Assembly: GCF_000765145.1 (NCBI RefSeq)
Contig: NZ_JMGA01000030.1
Location: 32,090-96,089 of the forward strand
DNA length: 64,000 nt
Direction of reading: 5' to 3'
From: Desulfosporosinus sp. HMP52
GTDB taxonomy: Bacteria; Bacillota; Desulfitobacteriia; Desulfitobacteriales; Desulfitobacteriaceae
Part shown: positions 33,526 to 41,953 of the stretch, piece by piece
Layout: each line of letters begins with the position of its first letter
Position numbering within the stretch: position 1 is the first letter of the stretch
Notes under the pieces: generated by a model
What the model was told of the DNA's origin: nothing
The model's database searches: none
The model's input: the letters and a program-made list of their open reading frames with translations, nothing else
Made by a program: the position numbers and the translations under genes

Positions 33526-36021
33526 ATGGGTACAGAGAGTTTGTTTTCGGTAGTATCATTAGTTTCAGTTGCTATATATGCTTACATTGGTATTTATACT
33601 TTCACCCAAAACCCTAAATCTCTTGTCCATAAAGTATTTTTGCTTTTATGTACAAGCTACGCGATCTGGTCTTTTGCTTATTCCTTCGCCTACATAGCAC
33701 ATGACAAAATTAGTTTTTCCTTTTGGAACAAGATATCTGCTATTGGGTGGTGTAGTTTCAGTGCTCTTACGCTGTATTTAGTCCTTTTAATCACAGAAAA
33801 GCCAATTCTAAAATATCGATTGGCCAAGGTTTTGATTTTTTTGCCAGCAGGAATTTTCTTTTACATGGCAATTTTTTTATTTGGCGAAGGTATTGAGACT
33901 TCTAAAATCACCAACGATATTTTCTATATTGGCAATTTTTTGTACAATTTTTTATTTTTATTAATTAGTATACTTACCTTACTATTTTGGGGCTTAAGAA
34001 CTAGCAATGTCAGAATCAAAAAGCAATCTTTGATATTAGTAACTTGTAGTGGGATTCCTTTTATTCTAAATCTATTAACACAAGATATACTTCCGCTATT
34101 TTTAAGAATACAATTTCCTCTAGCGGGACAATTGTATTCCATTATTATGATCTTGGGTACTTACAGAGTGATTACTAAATATAAGTTTCTAAGGCTTCCG
34201 GAACGCTACATATTTGAAGAAGTTGTTAAAGAAATTATGGATATGGTCATATTGTTGGATGCAAAAGGAATGATTATAAAGATATCTCAGCATACTTTGA
34301 GTTTACTTGAATTTAAAGAGGATGAACTGATAAATCAGGATGTTGACATTATTTTTGAAGAAAAAAGAAGACGAATACTAATAGACTCTTCGAAAGATAG
34401 CAGTAAATTAAATGATATAAATCTATTGAAGAAAAGTGGCGAAAGAATTCCAGTTAATATATCCTACAAACAAATCATAGATGATAAACTACATGATCTG
34501 CTAGGTGTAATTCTCGTAATCCAAGATATTAGCTTATTGTATGATTTGCGGAGAAAAAATAAAGAACTCCATGCATATGTACAACAAGTAGGGGCTAGTG
34601 AATACACCTTTCGAAAGCTTTTTGAAGGCTCTTCTGATTCCATTTTAATAATGGAAGGAAATAAGATTATCGATTGTAATCCGGCAACGACAAGATTATT
34701 AGGAACTGATTCTAAAGAAATTTTGATTGGTAAAAATTTATGGGAGCTTTCACCTGAATACCAACCTGATGGGATTCTTTCTGAAGAAAAGGCCTATGCA
34801 ATGAATAAACAAGCCAAGACCAAGGGTGAAGTAAAATTTGAATGGTGGCATAAAAAAGAGAATGGGATCGAGTTCCCTGTCGAGATCATGTTGACTTCTA
34901 TTCTACTCAACGGCAAACAAGTTTTTCATGGTTTGTTGAGAGATGTGACTGAGCATAAACAATTGGAAAATAGACTAGAGTATTTAAGCTACAACGACGT
35001 ACTAACAGGGCTATACAATAGAAGATTTTTTGAAGAGGAATTGAAGCGGCTGGATGTACCAAGGAATCTTCCTCTAACTATAGTTATGGCAGATGTGAAC
35101 GGGTTAAAGCTTATCAATGATTCATTCGGACATATCATGGGAGATGAGCTCCTGCAAAAGGTAAGTTCAACAATAGCAAAAGGCTGTCGATCAGGCGATA
35201 TTATAGCTAGGCTTGGCGGAGATGAATTTGTTATCCTGTTACCTAAGACAGGTGTTAAGGAAACAGAACAACTTGTTAAAGGTATAAAAGCTTACTCTAA
35301 AAAAGAACAAGTAGGCTCTATTGAACTATCCGTTTCATTTGGTTGGGAAACTAAACACAATCCAGAGGAAAATATTTTAGAAGTATTTAAAAAAGCTGAG
35401 GATCGAATGTATAAGAAAAAGCTTTTTGAAAGTCCCAGTATGAGAGGAAAGACCATTAAAGCTATCATTAGCACTCTTCATGAAAAAAACAAACGAGAAG
35501 AACAGCACTCCTATAGAGTCTCTGAATTGTGCAAAGATATCGGGAAAGCCCTTTGTTTGTCGGAAGGAGATATCGAGGAGCTAAAAACAGTCGGGTTGCT
35601 TCATGATATAGGAAAAATTGCGATAGAGGAAGCTACTCTCAACAAGCCGGGGAAATTGACTGAGCTTGAGTGGGAAGAAATAAAGCGTCATCCGGAGATA
35701 GGTTATAGAATACTTAGCACAGTGAATGATATGTCAGAAATTGCAGAATACGTTCTATGTCATCATGAAAAATGGAATGGTATGGGGTATCCCAAAGGCT
35801 TAATGGGGGAAGAAATACCGTTGCAAGCAAGAATTATTGCCATAGCTGATGCTTATGATGTAATGACTAGTCAAAGGAGTTATCGAAGTGCATTACCAGA
35901 AATGATTGCTCTTGAGGAACTACAAAACAATGCAGGTATCCAGTTTGACCCGAAGATCTTAAACGTATTTATTGAAACAGTATTAAACAAACTTTCCAGG
36001 AATGACAGTCAGGCCGGATAA
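33526..36021 (+). CDS. Membrane PAS-GGDEF-HD-GYP protein (c-di-GMP turnover)
   Basis: 831 residues. About seven N-terminal membrane helices (to about 215) resemble the histidine-kinase N-terminal 7TM sensor, then two PAS domains (about 240-345 and 365-480), a GGDEF domain with an intact LGGDEFVILLP site (about 565), and a C-terminal HD-GYP domain (about 655-820; HSYRVSELC, LLHDIGK, HHEKWNGMGYPKGL). GGDEF makes c-di-GMP and HD-GYP degrades it, so a switchable bifunctional enzyme or a protein with one silent domain are both possible. Start ATG 33526 has GAGG 11 bases upstream. Monocistronic. Confidence 0.9.
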   Translation: MGTESLFSVVSLVSVAIYAYIGIYTFTQNPKSLVHKVFLLLCTSYAIWSFAYSFAYIAHDKISFSFWNKISAIGWCSFSALTLYLVLLITEKPILKYRLAKVLIFLPAGIFFYMAIFLFGEGIETSKITNDIFYIGNFLYNFLFLLISILTLLFWGLRTSNVRIKKQSLILVTCSGIPFILNLLTQDILPLFLRIQFPLAGQLYSIIMILGTYRVITKYKFLRLPERYIFEEVVKEIMDMVILLDAKGMIIKISQHTLSLLEFKEDELINQDVDIIFEEKRRRILIDSSKDSSKLNDINLLKKSGERIPVNISYKQIIDDKLHDLLGVILVIQDISLLYDLRRKNKELHAYVQQVGASEYTFRKLFEGSSDSILIMEGNKIIDCNPATTRLLGTDSKEILIGKNLWELSPEYQPDGILSEEKAYAMNKQAKTKGEVKFEWWHKKENGIEFPVEIMLTSILLNGKQVFHGLLRDVTEHKQLENRLEYLSYNDVLTGLYNRRFFEEELKRLDVPRNLPLTIVMADVNGLKLINDSFGHIMGDELLQKVSSTIAKGCRSGDIIARLGGDEFVILLPKTGVKETEQLVKGIKAYSKKEQVGSIELSVSFGWETKHNPEENILEVFKKAEDRMYKKKLFESPSMRGKTIKAIISTLHEKNKREEQHSYRVSELCKDIGKALCLSEGDIEELKTVGLLHDIGKIAIEEATLNKPGKLTELEWEEIKRHPEIGYRILSTVNDMSEIAEYVLCHHEKWNGMGYPKGLMGEEIPLQARIIAIADAYDVMTSQRSYRSALPEMIALEELQNNAGIQFDPKILNVFIETVLNKLSRNDSQAG

Positions 36022-36127
36022 ATCGGTTTCAAGTGCTAAAGGATAAATTGATTCCAGATAGGGTATTAGGATAATTGTAAGTGGGGATAATTTACATTAG
36101 CCAAGCTTTCTTCTAAAGGAGGTTACA

Positions 36128-36417
36128 ATGGAAGATCCTCTACTCACAATAATTGTTTTAGCAATTACTTGGCAATGGGGCGATTGGAGACACTGGAAAG
36201 ATTACTACTCAACAATTCTGTTTTGGGCACTAGGTAATTTCATCTACCTCTATCTTACTATTAATAAACCCCTTTGGAAGTTTACAACGATAGTACCTTC
36301 ATCCCTAGCTGATATGTTAATGAGTCTTGACATTATATAAAACCACAGTGGGCTTGGTTAATTTCGTTTGTTGCTGGGGTTATGATCATGATAGTTTTTA
36401 AAATACCACTTAATTAA
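36128..36417 (+). pseudogene. Broken CBO0543-like membrane protein gene
   Basis: AAAGGAGG lies nine bases before ATG 36128, and a 70-residue frame follows (GDWRHWKDYYSTILFW, NKPLWKF), which matches the first half of clostridial CBO0543-type membrane proteins of about 160 residues. It stops at 36340. In another frame, 36343-36417 continues with a hydrophobic helix (QWAWLISFVAGVMIMIVF) ending in a stop, resembling the end of such a protein. The simplest reading is a frameshifted or internally deleted gene; a genuine short protein is not excluded. Confidence 0.5.
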
Positions 36418-36469
36418 ATACGCAGAAAACACACATGACTAGGATGCCAGGTGTGTCTCTACAAAACAT

Positions 36470-36508
36470 AAGGTGGCTACTACCAAATTATTTGATAGTA
36501 GCCACCTT
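36470..36508 (+). terminator. Terminator-like hairpin
   Basis: AAGGTGGCTACTA (36470-36482) pairs with TAGTAGCCACCTT (36496-36508), 13 bp; followed only by TTA. Confidence 0.6.
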
Positions 36509-36620
36509 TACGATAGCAGCCTCATGGTATGTTATCTTGAATTTTCTCTAATACTAGAGAAGGTATATATCATGACTCCCTGATTGCAACTAGATATTGT
36601 TTTATAAAGGAAAGTATTTA

Positions 36621-37469
36621 ATGATTTATTTTTGGTCAAATACGATTTGGTATGTGCTATTAGGTATTTCGACTATCAGTATAGTAATTTACTCAATAAG
36701 CAAAGCCAAGAGGCGCAAGTTTACTTTTGCTTATTATATGACCTTAGTAGGACTGGTTCTTTTCTTCGAAACAATGATCCTTATTGTGTTTAAATCATAC
36801 AACTATTATCCCATGATTATTCATACTTCACCTTTTGATGACGTCATTGCAGGAAACCTTTTCTCCCAGTTTTCCGTCGCGGCAACTGCCCTGTTAGTAG
36901 CGGTTTTAAATTTAAAGAACTATTGGATATTAATTCTATCTGGAATATACGGACTAATTGAAGAACTATTTTTGGCGTTAGGTATCTATTCGCATAACTG
37001 GTACCGAACTTGGATGACTCTTGTGGGGTTGACTATTTATTTCTGGTGGGCAAAAAAGAATTACATAAAGGGGTTGATGAGGGGGATTAAACCCCTTAGA
37101 TTGTATTTTTACATATTTATGGGATTATTTCCGCTGGACGTAATTACCTTGTTTTGGGGGTTTATTTTATCTGGATATCAAAACTATACAAGAAACCTTA
37201 TTCCTGACTCGGTAAGAAGTCCATATCTAGCATCATTCTTGTATTATACATTTGTTGCAGTTATTATAATTTCAATCTATTTTCTAAGGCTTAAATGGCG
37301 CTGGAAGTCCGGAGTTATTTTGGGGATTTACGGCATAAATTTCATTGCCTATAAGCTGCATATCCTTTACTTTTATAATATGTTTTGGTATGTGGTTTTT
37401 TCGACAATATCAATTTTCTCAATTTATCTATCAATTGCCTTGCTAGATTACTGCTACAAAAACAAGTAA
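36621..37469 (+). CDS. Multi-pass membrane protein, unknown family
   Basis: 282 residues from ATG 36621 (AAAGGA ten bases before it; the upstream in-frame TTG at 36597 lacks a site). Eight or nine hydrophobic segments rich in Tyr, Trp and Ile, with KRRK and KNYIKGLMRGIK loops on the likely cytoplasmic side. I recognise no family. It follows the broken CBO0543-like gene, and both are hydrophobic; whether they are related is unclear. No obvious partner. Confidence 0.65.
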   Translation: MIYFWSNTIWYVLLGISTISIVIYSISKAKRRKFTFAYYMTLVGLVLFFETMILIVFKSYNYYPMIIHTSPFDDVIAGNLFSQFSVAATALLVAVLNLKNYWILILSGIYGLIEELFLALGIYSHNWYRTWMTLVGLTIYFWWAKKNYIKGLMRGIKPLRLYFYIFMGLFPLDVITLFWGFILSGYQNYTRNLIPDSVRSPYLASFLYYTFVAVIIISIYFLRLKWRWKSGVILGIYGINFIAYKLHILYFYNMFWYVVFSTISIFSIYLSIALLDYCYKNK

Positions 37470-37574
37470 ATTTAAAAAGTGGAAGGTCGATATTTTGAGT
37501 ACCTAAGCTGGAAAAAAGCAACCTCATCCATGAAGGATCTGGCTGCTTGTGTTCGAGTAGAATGATAGGGTAGC

Positions 37575-37790
37575 TTACCGTCTAGCTTCATCCTTTTTTT
37601 CTGCTATGAAATAATCAATACTTTCTCTGCGTCGATCATTTTTAGCTTCAATAGCTTGTCTCTCATCATCAGAAATCTCATCAGCATGTTCATTTAAGTA
37701 ATCCTCTGCTTCACGCAAATTTACAAAAGTGTGGTCTATATGATTCTGAAGGTGTTCCTCATTATCTGATCGATCATCTGGTTTGGCCAA
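37575..37790 (-). CDS. tlp: Tlp-family small acid-soluble spore protein
   Basis: 71 residues. The pattern AKPDDRSDN at the N-terminus, LREAEDYLNEHADEIS and IEAKNDRRRESIDYF is the Tlp family of spore core proteins. The TTG at 37790 is eight bases after AGGAG and gives the usual family N-terminus MAKPDDRSDN; a GTG at 37799 is less likely. Expected to be made late in sporulation in the forespore. Supports a spore-forming host. Confidence 0.9.
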   Translation of the reverse strand: MAKPDDRSDNEEHLQNHIDHTFVNLREAEDYLNEHADEISDDERQAIEAKNDRRRESIDYFIAEKKDEARR

Positions 37791-37942
37791 TGTTATCACT
37801 CCTATTCATTCATTGCTGCATTATTAGGATGACCTAAACTGAAAGATGCTATTCCATAGTGTTCCTTACAAATATAGTGTTCATGTTAAGTAGTGACATC
37901 ATTGATGCTCCGCTCATAGTATGTCTAGAGAGGGGAGTGAAA

Positions 37943-38692
37943 ATGGATAAACCAACGATTAAATGGATCGGATCGCCTAACTTCAGTAGCCCGATGGGGT
38001 ATAAAATAATTGCGATTGTAAACCACATCATGGAAGGTACATTGGTAGGTACAGACTCATGGTTTGCGAATCCAGAGAGTAAAGTTAGTTCTCATTTTGG
38101 AGTCGGTAAGAATGGAGAGATCCATCAGTACGTGGATCTAAAAAACCACGCTTGGGCAAACGGAAGTGTGAATCAACCGAATTGGCCTTTGCTTATTTCA
38201 GGAGTTAATCCGAATTATTACACCGTCTCAATTGAACACGAAGGCCTAAGCGGGAGTAAGATGCCTGAAGCACAGTACCAGGCATCTCTTGCCTTACATC
38301 GCTGGTTAATTGAGATTTTAGGGATTCCTGTATCCAGAGATAATATCATTGGGCATAACCGGATCGACTCTGTTAATAGAGCTAGCTGTCCTGGAGCAGA
38401 ATTTCCCTGGGATCGACTCTTTAAGGATTTGCAAGGAGGAACCGACATGTTAAAAGTGGCAGTCTTATTGTTCACGAAAGAGGATTTTTGGGCGGGTTAC
38501 GATGTCGCATCGAAGCACGGCAACTGCGCTATCTTTGTAAGACCGGCAGATTTATCAGTACCTGCCGAAGCCCAAAGTGCAGAGAAATTGATAGTCGTAG
38601 GGGGTCCGACGACCAAACATCCAGCTGAAGTTCTGTTGAGTGGAAATGACAAATATCAAACAGCGGCTGCTGTAGCCAAATATTTAGGGTGA
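37943..38692 (+). CDS. N-acetylmuramoyl-L-alanine amidase with partial cell-wall-binding repeat
   Basis: 249 residues from ATG 37943, preceded by GGGGAGTG. Residues about 15-165 are an Amidase_2/PGRP-type catalytic domain: zinc ligands His in VNHIMEGT, His in IIGHNRID and Cys in RASCPG. The tail (about 170-249; LKVAVLLFTKEDFWAGYDVAS, LIVVGGPTT) looks like a single or shortened CWB2 repeat, whereas such proteins normally carry three. No signal peptide is visible, so it may be a cytosolic, mother-cell or phage-like lysin, or be released by lysis. Own terminator. Confidence 0.82.
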   Translation: MDKPTIKWIGSPNFSSPMGYKIIAIVNHIMEGTLVGTDSWFANPESKVSSHFGVGKNGEIHQYVDLKNHAWANGSVNQPNWPLLISGVNPNYYTVSIEHEGLSGSKMPEAQYQASLALHRWLIEILGIPVSRDNIIGHNRIDSVNRASCPGAEFPWDRLFKDLQGGTDMLKVAVLLFTKEDFWAGYDVASKHGNCAIFVRPADLSVPAEAQSAEKLIVVGGPTTKHPAEVLLSGNDKYQTAAAVAKYLG

Positions 38693-38712
38693 ATAATGGA
38701 AGCTAGTATGTT

Positions 38713-38743
38713 AAGCAGGTTAAGCAGAGCCTGCTTTTCTTTT
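38713..38743 (+). terminator. Terminator of the amidase gene
   Basis: AAGCAGG (38713-38719) pairs with CCTGCTT (38730-38736), followed by TTCTTTTT. Confidence 0.75.
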
Positions 38744-38898
38744 TAAGTAAATAGAGAAGATAGTCATAAATGACACTAAATCTCGGTGATGCATCTGCAG
38801 CAGTATTTAGGGCGTTTCCTGAGGTTCCTTTGTGTGTTATAGTTTAAAAAGGGAAAAAGTTGTGGACATTAGACAACTATAAGGATGGAGGTATCAAT

Positions 38899-39663
38899 AT
38901 GTTTAAGAAAATACTGGCTGGTTTGGGAATTGATGGTGCCAAGGTAAACTTTCAGCTTGATAATAATGTGGTTGAACTTGGTGGTATTGTCAGCGGAAAG
39001 GTCTATGTAAGTGGTGGGGCAATAGATCAAGTGATTTCGGAAATATCAATTGCCTTAGAGGTATCTTCAAGATACAAAGCAGGAGATGATCTAAGGCAGG
39101 TCCATCAGGAAATTGCCGGTGCAATCGTGGCGAGCCAATTGACGATAAAGGCAAACTCACCGGAAATAAGCATCCCGCTTGAATTTAAGCTTCCATATAA
39201 TATCCCAATATCTACGCCCAGCACTAGATACCAGTTCAGAACAAACTTAGATATACCAGGCGCCATTGATGCTACGGACATCGATGAGATCGTCATAAGA
39301 CCAAACCACTATGTCCAGTGCTTACTTGATGCCTTAGCTTTTCTTGGCTTTAGGTCTAAAGCGGAGTCAGGTTCCTTTAATGGGAGGTTCCAGCAGTTCG
39401 AGTATGTACCGACGCAGTTTCTCAGAGGAAAACTTGATGAACTTGAAGTTTATTTCGAGGCCCAAGAAGATAGTATTCATATCGTGCTTCAGATTGATAA
39501 GAAGGTAAGAGGTTTTTTTGCGAGTGCAATTGATGATCTGGATCTTGATGAGAGGCATGTGAGCTTTTACCTTACCAATGATCAGTTAAGGGCATCTGGA
39601 CAAACTGCAGAAATCCTGGCCGAGATTATTCAACAGGAATACGACAAAATTGGTAAATATTAA
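38899..39663 (+). CDS. spo0M: Spo0M-family sporulation protein
   Basis: 254 residues from ATG 38899 (GGAGG seven bases before). The arrestin-like Spo0M fold is recognisable: VNFQLDNNVVELGGIVSGKVYV at the start, IPLEFKLPYNIPIST in the middle and FGFRSKAESG-type LGFRSKAESGSF later. Spo0M affects early sporulation control in Bacillus subtilis. It follows the amidase gene at about 200 bases with an intervening terminator. Confidence 0.9.
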   Translation: MFKKILAGLGIDGAKVNFQLDNNVVELGGIVSGKVYVSGGAIDQVISEISIALEVSSRYKAGDDLRQVHQEIAGAIVASQLTIKANSPEISIPLEFKLPYNIPISTPSTRYQFRTNLDIPGAIDATDIDEIVIRPNHYVQCLLDALAFLGFRSKAESGSFNGRFQQFEYVPTQFLRGKLDELEVYFEAQEDSIHIVLQIDKKVRGFFASAIDDLDLDERHVSFYLTNDQLRASGQTAEILAEIIQQEYDKIGKY

Positions 39664-39685
39664 TTACATAAGTAGGTGCTTATAG

Positions 39686-39740
39686 AGAAAGACCTTATCG
39701 AGAAGGAGATGTAAATTTCACTCGATACGGTCTTTCTTTC
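39686..39740 (+). terminator. Terminator of spo0M
   Basis: AGAAAGACCTTATCGAG pairs with CTCGATACGGTCTTTCT (one mismatch) around an 18-base loop, followed by TTC. Confidence 0.7.
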
Positions 39741-39826
39741 TAGGGCATGTGTTATAAGGTTAGAGATAGTGCAAGGGAAGGGGCACTGATATAAAGATAG
39801 ATCCAGGTAAGGGGTATTGCTATATA

Positions 39827-40792
39827 TTACCTAAGTCCTTTATCGTAGGGTATGCCTTCGGCTTTAGGAGCCCTTGATTTTTTTGATGTAAAGGCCAGAA
39901 CAACCATCGTTGCTATATATGGAAGCATCTTGTAAAATGTTTGATTGATGTTTAAAGTATCTAAAAAGGGAATAAGGGCAATAGAATAGGCCACAGTACG
40001 CAGGAAGGCGAAGAATAAGGCTGCGAGCAGAATTTTAAAAGGCTTCCATTGTCCGAAGATCATAACGGCAAGTGCCAGGAAGCCAAAACCTGCAACCCCT
40101 GTATGACCGTTGGTGTTGCCATTCATAACACCAACGGCGTAGAAGAATCCGCCAATCCCCCCCAGGATACCGGAAAGGCTCACCCCGGCATAGCGCATGA
40201 AATAGACGTTTATTCCGACAGAGTCGGCAGCGTGAGGATGTTCGCCACAGGCGCGAAGGCGCAAACCGAACTTCGTTTTATAAAATACGATTGCCGATAG
40301 GACCAGCAGCAAAATTCCAATATATACAGTGATATAGGTGTTTTGGAAAAATAACTTTCCGAGAATCGGAACTTCACTTAGGAATGGAACTTCTTTAATA
40401 TAGAAGTTCTTGCTTGTCGTTATGCCGTCACTGTTGAAAAACATTTTAGAGAACAAGAGAATGGCAGCAGGAATTAACATATTTAATGCGGTACCAGTAA
40501 TAGTCTGGTCTGCTTTCATTGTTACAGCTGCCAAAGACAACAACAGAGAATACAGAAATCCCGCACCTGCTGCAACGAGCATACCCAGAAGCAATATACC
40601 CTGGGCGTCAAGAGAGGTACTTTGGACAAAGTAAACGAACAGGCATCCGAAAAATGCACCAACCAGCATGATTCCCTCCAGGGCAATGTTAATAACACCG
40701 CTGCGTTCACTGAACATACCGCCCAGGGCCACCAAAAGCAGGGGGATAGCAATCGGAAGGGTATTCTGAATTAAATAATAGAAGGTATCCAT
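39827..40792 (-). CDS. Nucleoside ABC transporter permease (NupQ type)
   Basis: 321 residues with eight to nine membrane helices. Belongs to the BPD_transp_2 permease family (RbsC-like) as found next to BMP binding proteins: IALEGIMLVGAFFG, ADQTITGTALNMLIPAA and GLRLRACGEHPHAADSVGI are the permease family motifs. The gene begins three bases after the stop codon of the other permease, whose end holds AGGAGGGGG. Last gene of a minus-strand operon for uptake of nucleosides or purine-like compounds. Confidence 0.88.
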   Translation of the reverse strand: MDTFYYLIQNTLPIAIPLLLVALGGMFSERSGVINIALEGIMLVGAFFGCLFVYFVQSTSLDAQGILLLGMLVAAGAGFLYSLLLSLAAVTMKADQTITGTALNMLIPAAILLFSKMFFNSDGITTSKNFYIKEVPFLSEVPILGKLFFQNTYITVYIGILLLVLSAIVFYKTKFGLRLRACGEHPHAADSVGINVYFMRYAGVSLSGILGGIGGFFYAVGVMNGNTNGHTGVAGFGFLALAVMIFGQWKPFKILLAALFFAFLRTVAYSIALIPFLDTLNINQTFYKMLPYIATMVVLAFTSKKSRAPKAEGIPYDKGLR

Positions 40793-40795
40793 AAT

Positions 40796-41953
40796 TTACG
40801 CCCCCTCCTTTTGATCAGCCGGCGGGATTTTTACTGACTGTTTTTTGCTGTAACGCTTCTTTATAAGGTTAGCCACGGTTGAGTTCATGAGCATGGCAAA
40901 GGCAGAAAAATAAATAATAACTGCGATCACAACATCGATGATTTCTGGCTTATAACCGTAAAGACTGGCCAGTGTGCCTCCCCTTTGGATATGGGAAATA
41001 AAAACTGCAGAGAAAATAATTCCGATGGGGTTGGAGTTACCCAGGAGGGCTACGGCTATACCATTAAATCCGTTGGCGGCAATAACGCTGACCGGCTCAT
41101 AGGTCATACTGCTCCCAGCGATAGTCGACGGTGCTAAAATAGCGAATGCTCCCCCTAGTCCCGCCATGGCCCCTGCAATGACCATGGTGAGGATAATATT
41201 GCGCTTGTCGTTCATGCCGGCGTAGGCGCTGGCAAATTTGTTAAAACCCGTTGCTTTGAGTTCATAGCCAAAGGTGGTTTTGTTTAAAACGATAAATAAT
41301 ATAAGTGCTAAAGTGATGGACAGAATAATAGAGATATTAACACTGGAATGAGGGATTCCGAGAGTGGGCAATTGGGCTGAGGCCGGAAGATAGGCCGTTC
41401 TGGTTTTTGAGGAAATATACATGGCTGCGTTTCCTTGAATAAGCATATCTACCAGGTACATGCCGATATAGTTGAACATGATAGAGGTAATAACCTCGTT
41501 AACGTTCAGGAATGCCTTAAATATCCCGGGAATCAAACCCCAAAGCATACCACCGACCATTCCCGCCAGAATACAGGCGATCCAATGAATACTATCCGGC
41601 AGCTTCCACATAAACCCAACATACAAGGCAAAGAACATGCCCATGGTATACTGGCCTGAGGCCCCTATGTTAAATAAGCCCATTTTGAAGGCAAAGCCCA
41701 CTGCCAGACCCGTCATTAAGATGGGAGTTGCAAAATAAAAGACATCCCCTATACGTTTGAAACCGCCAATCAGCAGCATCTGAAAGCCTAAGAAGGAGTT
41801 GGCCGGACTTGCAATCCTCATAATAAGATAGCCGAAAATAAGACCCAGCAATATTGCCAGCAGAGCGGCGGTAAAAGCAGAAAAGCCTTTGCTTTTTCCA
41901 ACTTTTTTTAGATTATCAAAAGCTTTTGAAGATGAAACCGTCTTATCCTGCAT
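40796..41953 (-). CDS. Nucleoside ABC transporter permease (NupP type)
   Basis: 385 residues from ATG 41953 (AAAGGAG seven bases before). About ten membrane helices; FNIGASGQYTMGMFFALYVGF, NVNEVITSIMFNYIGMYLVD and GYELKATGFNKFASAYAGMN are the permease family motifs. The start lies 11 bases inside the end of the ATPase gene. A longer frame to 42004 exists but has no initiation site. Forms the membrane pore with the adjacent permease. Confidence 0.9.
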   Translation of the reverse strand: MQDKTVSSSKAFDNLKKVGKSKGFSAFTAALLAILLGLIFGYLIMRIASPANSFLGFQMLLIGGFKRIGDVFYFATPILMTGLAVGFAFKMGLFNIGASGQYTMGMFFALYVGFMWKLPDSIHWIACILAGMVGGMLWGLIPGIFKAFLNVNEVITSIMFNYIGMYLVDMLIQGNAAMYISSKTRTAYLPASAQLPTLGIPHSSVNISIILSITLALILFIVLNKTTFGYELKATGFNKFASAYAGMNDKRNIILTMVIAGAMAGLGGAFAILAPSTIAGSSMTYEPVSVIAANGFNGIAVALLGNSNPIGIIFSAVFISHIQRGGTLASLYGYKPEIIDVVIAVIIYFSAFAMLMNSTVANLIKKRYSKKQSVKIPPADQKEGA

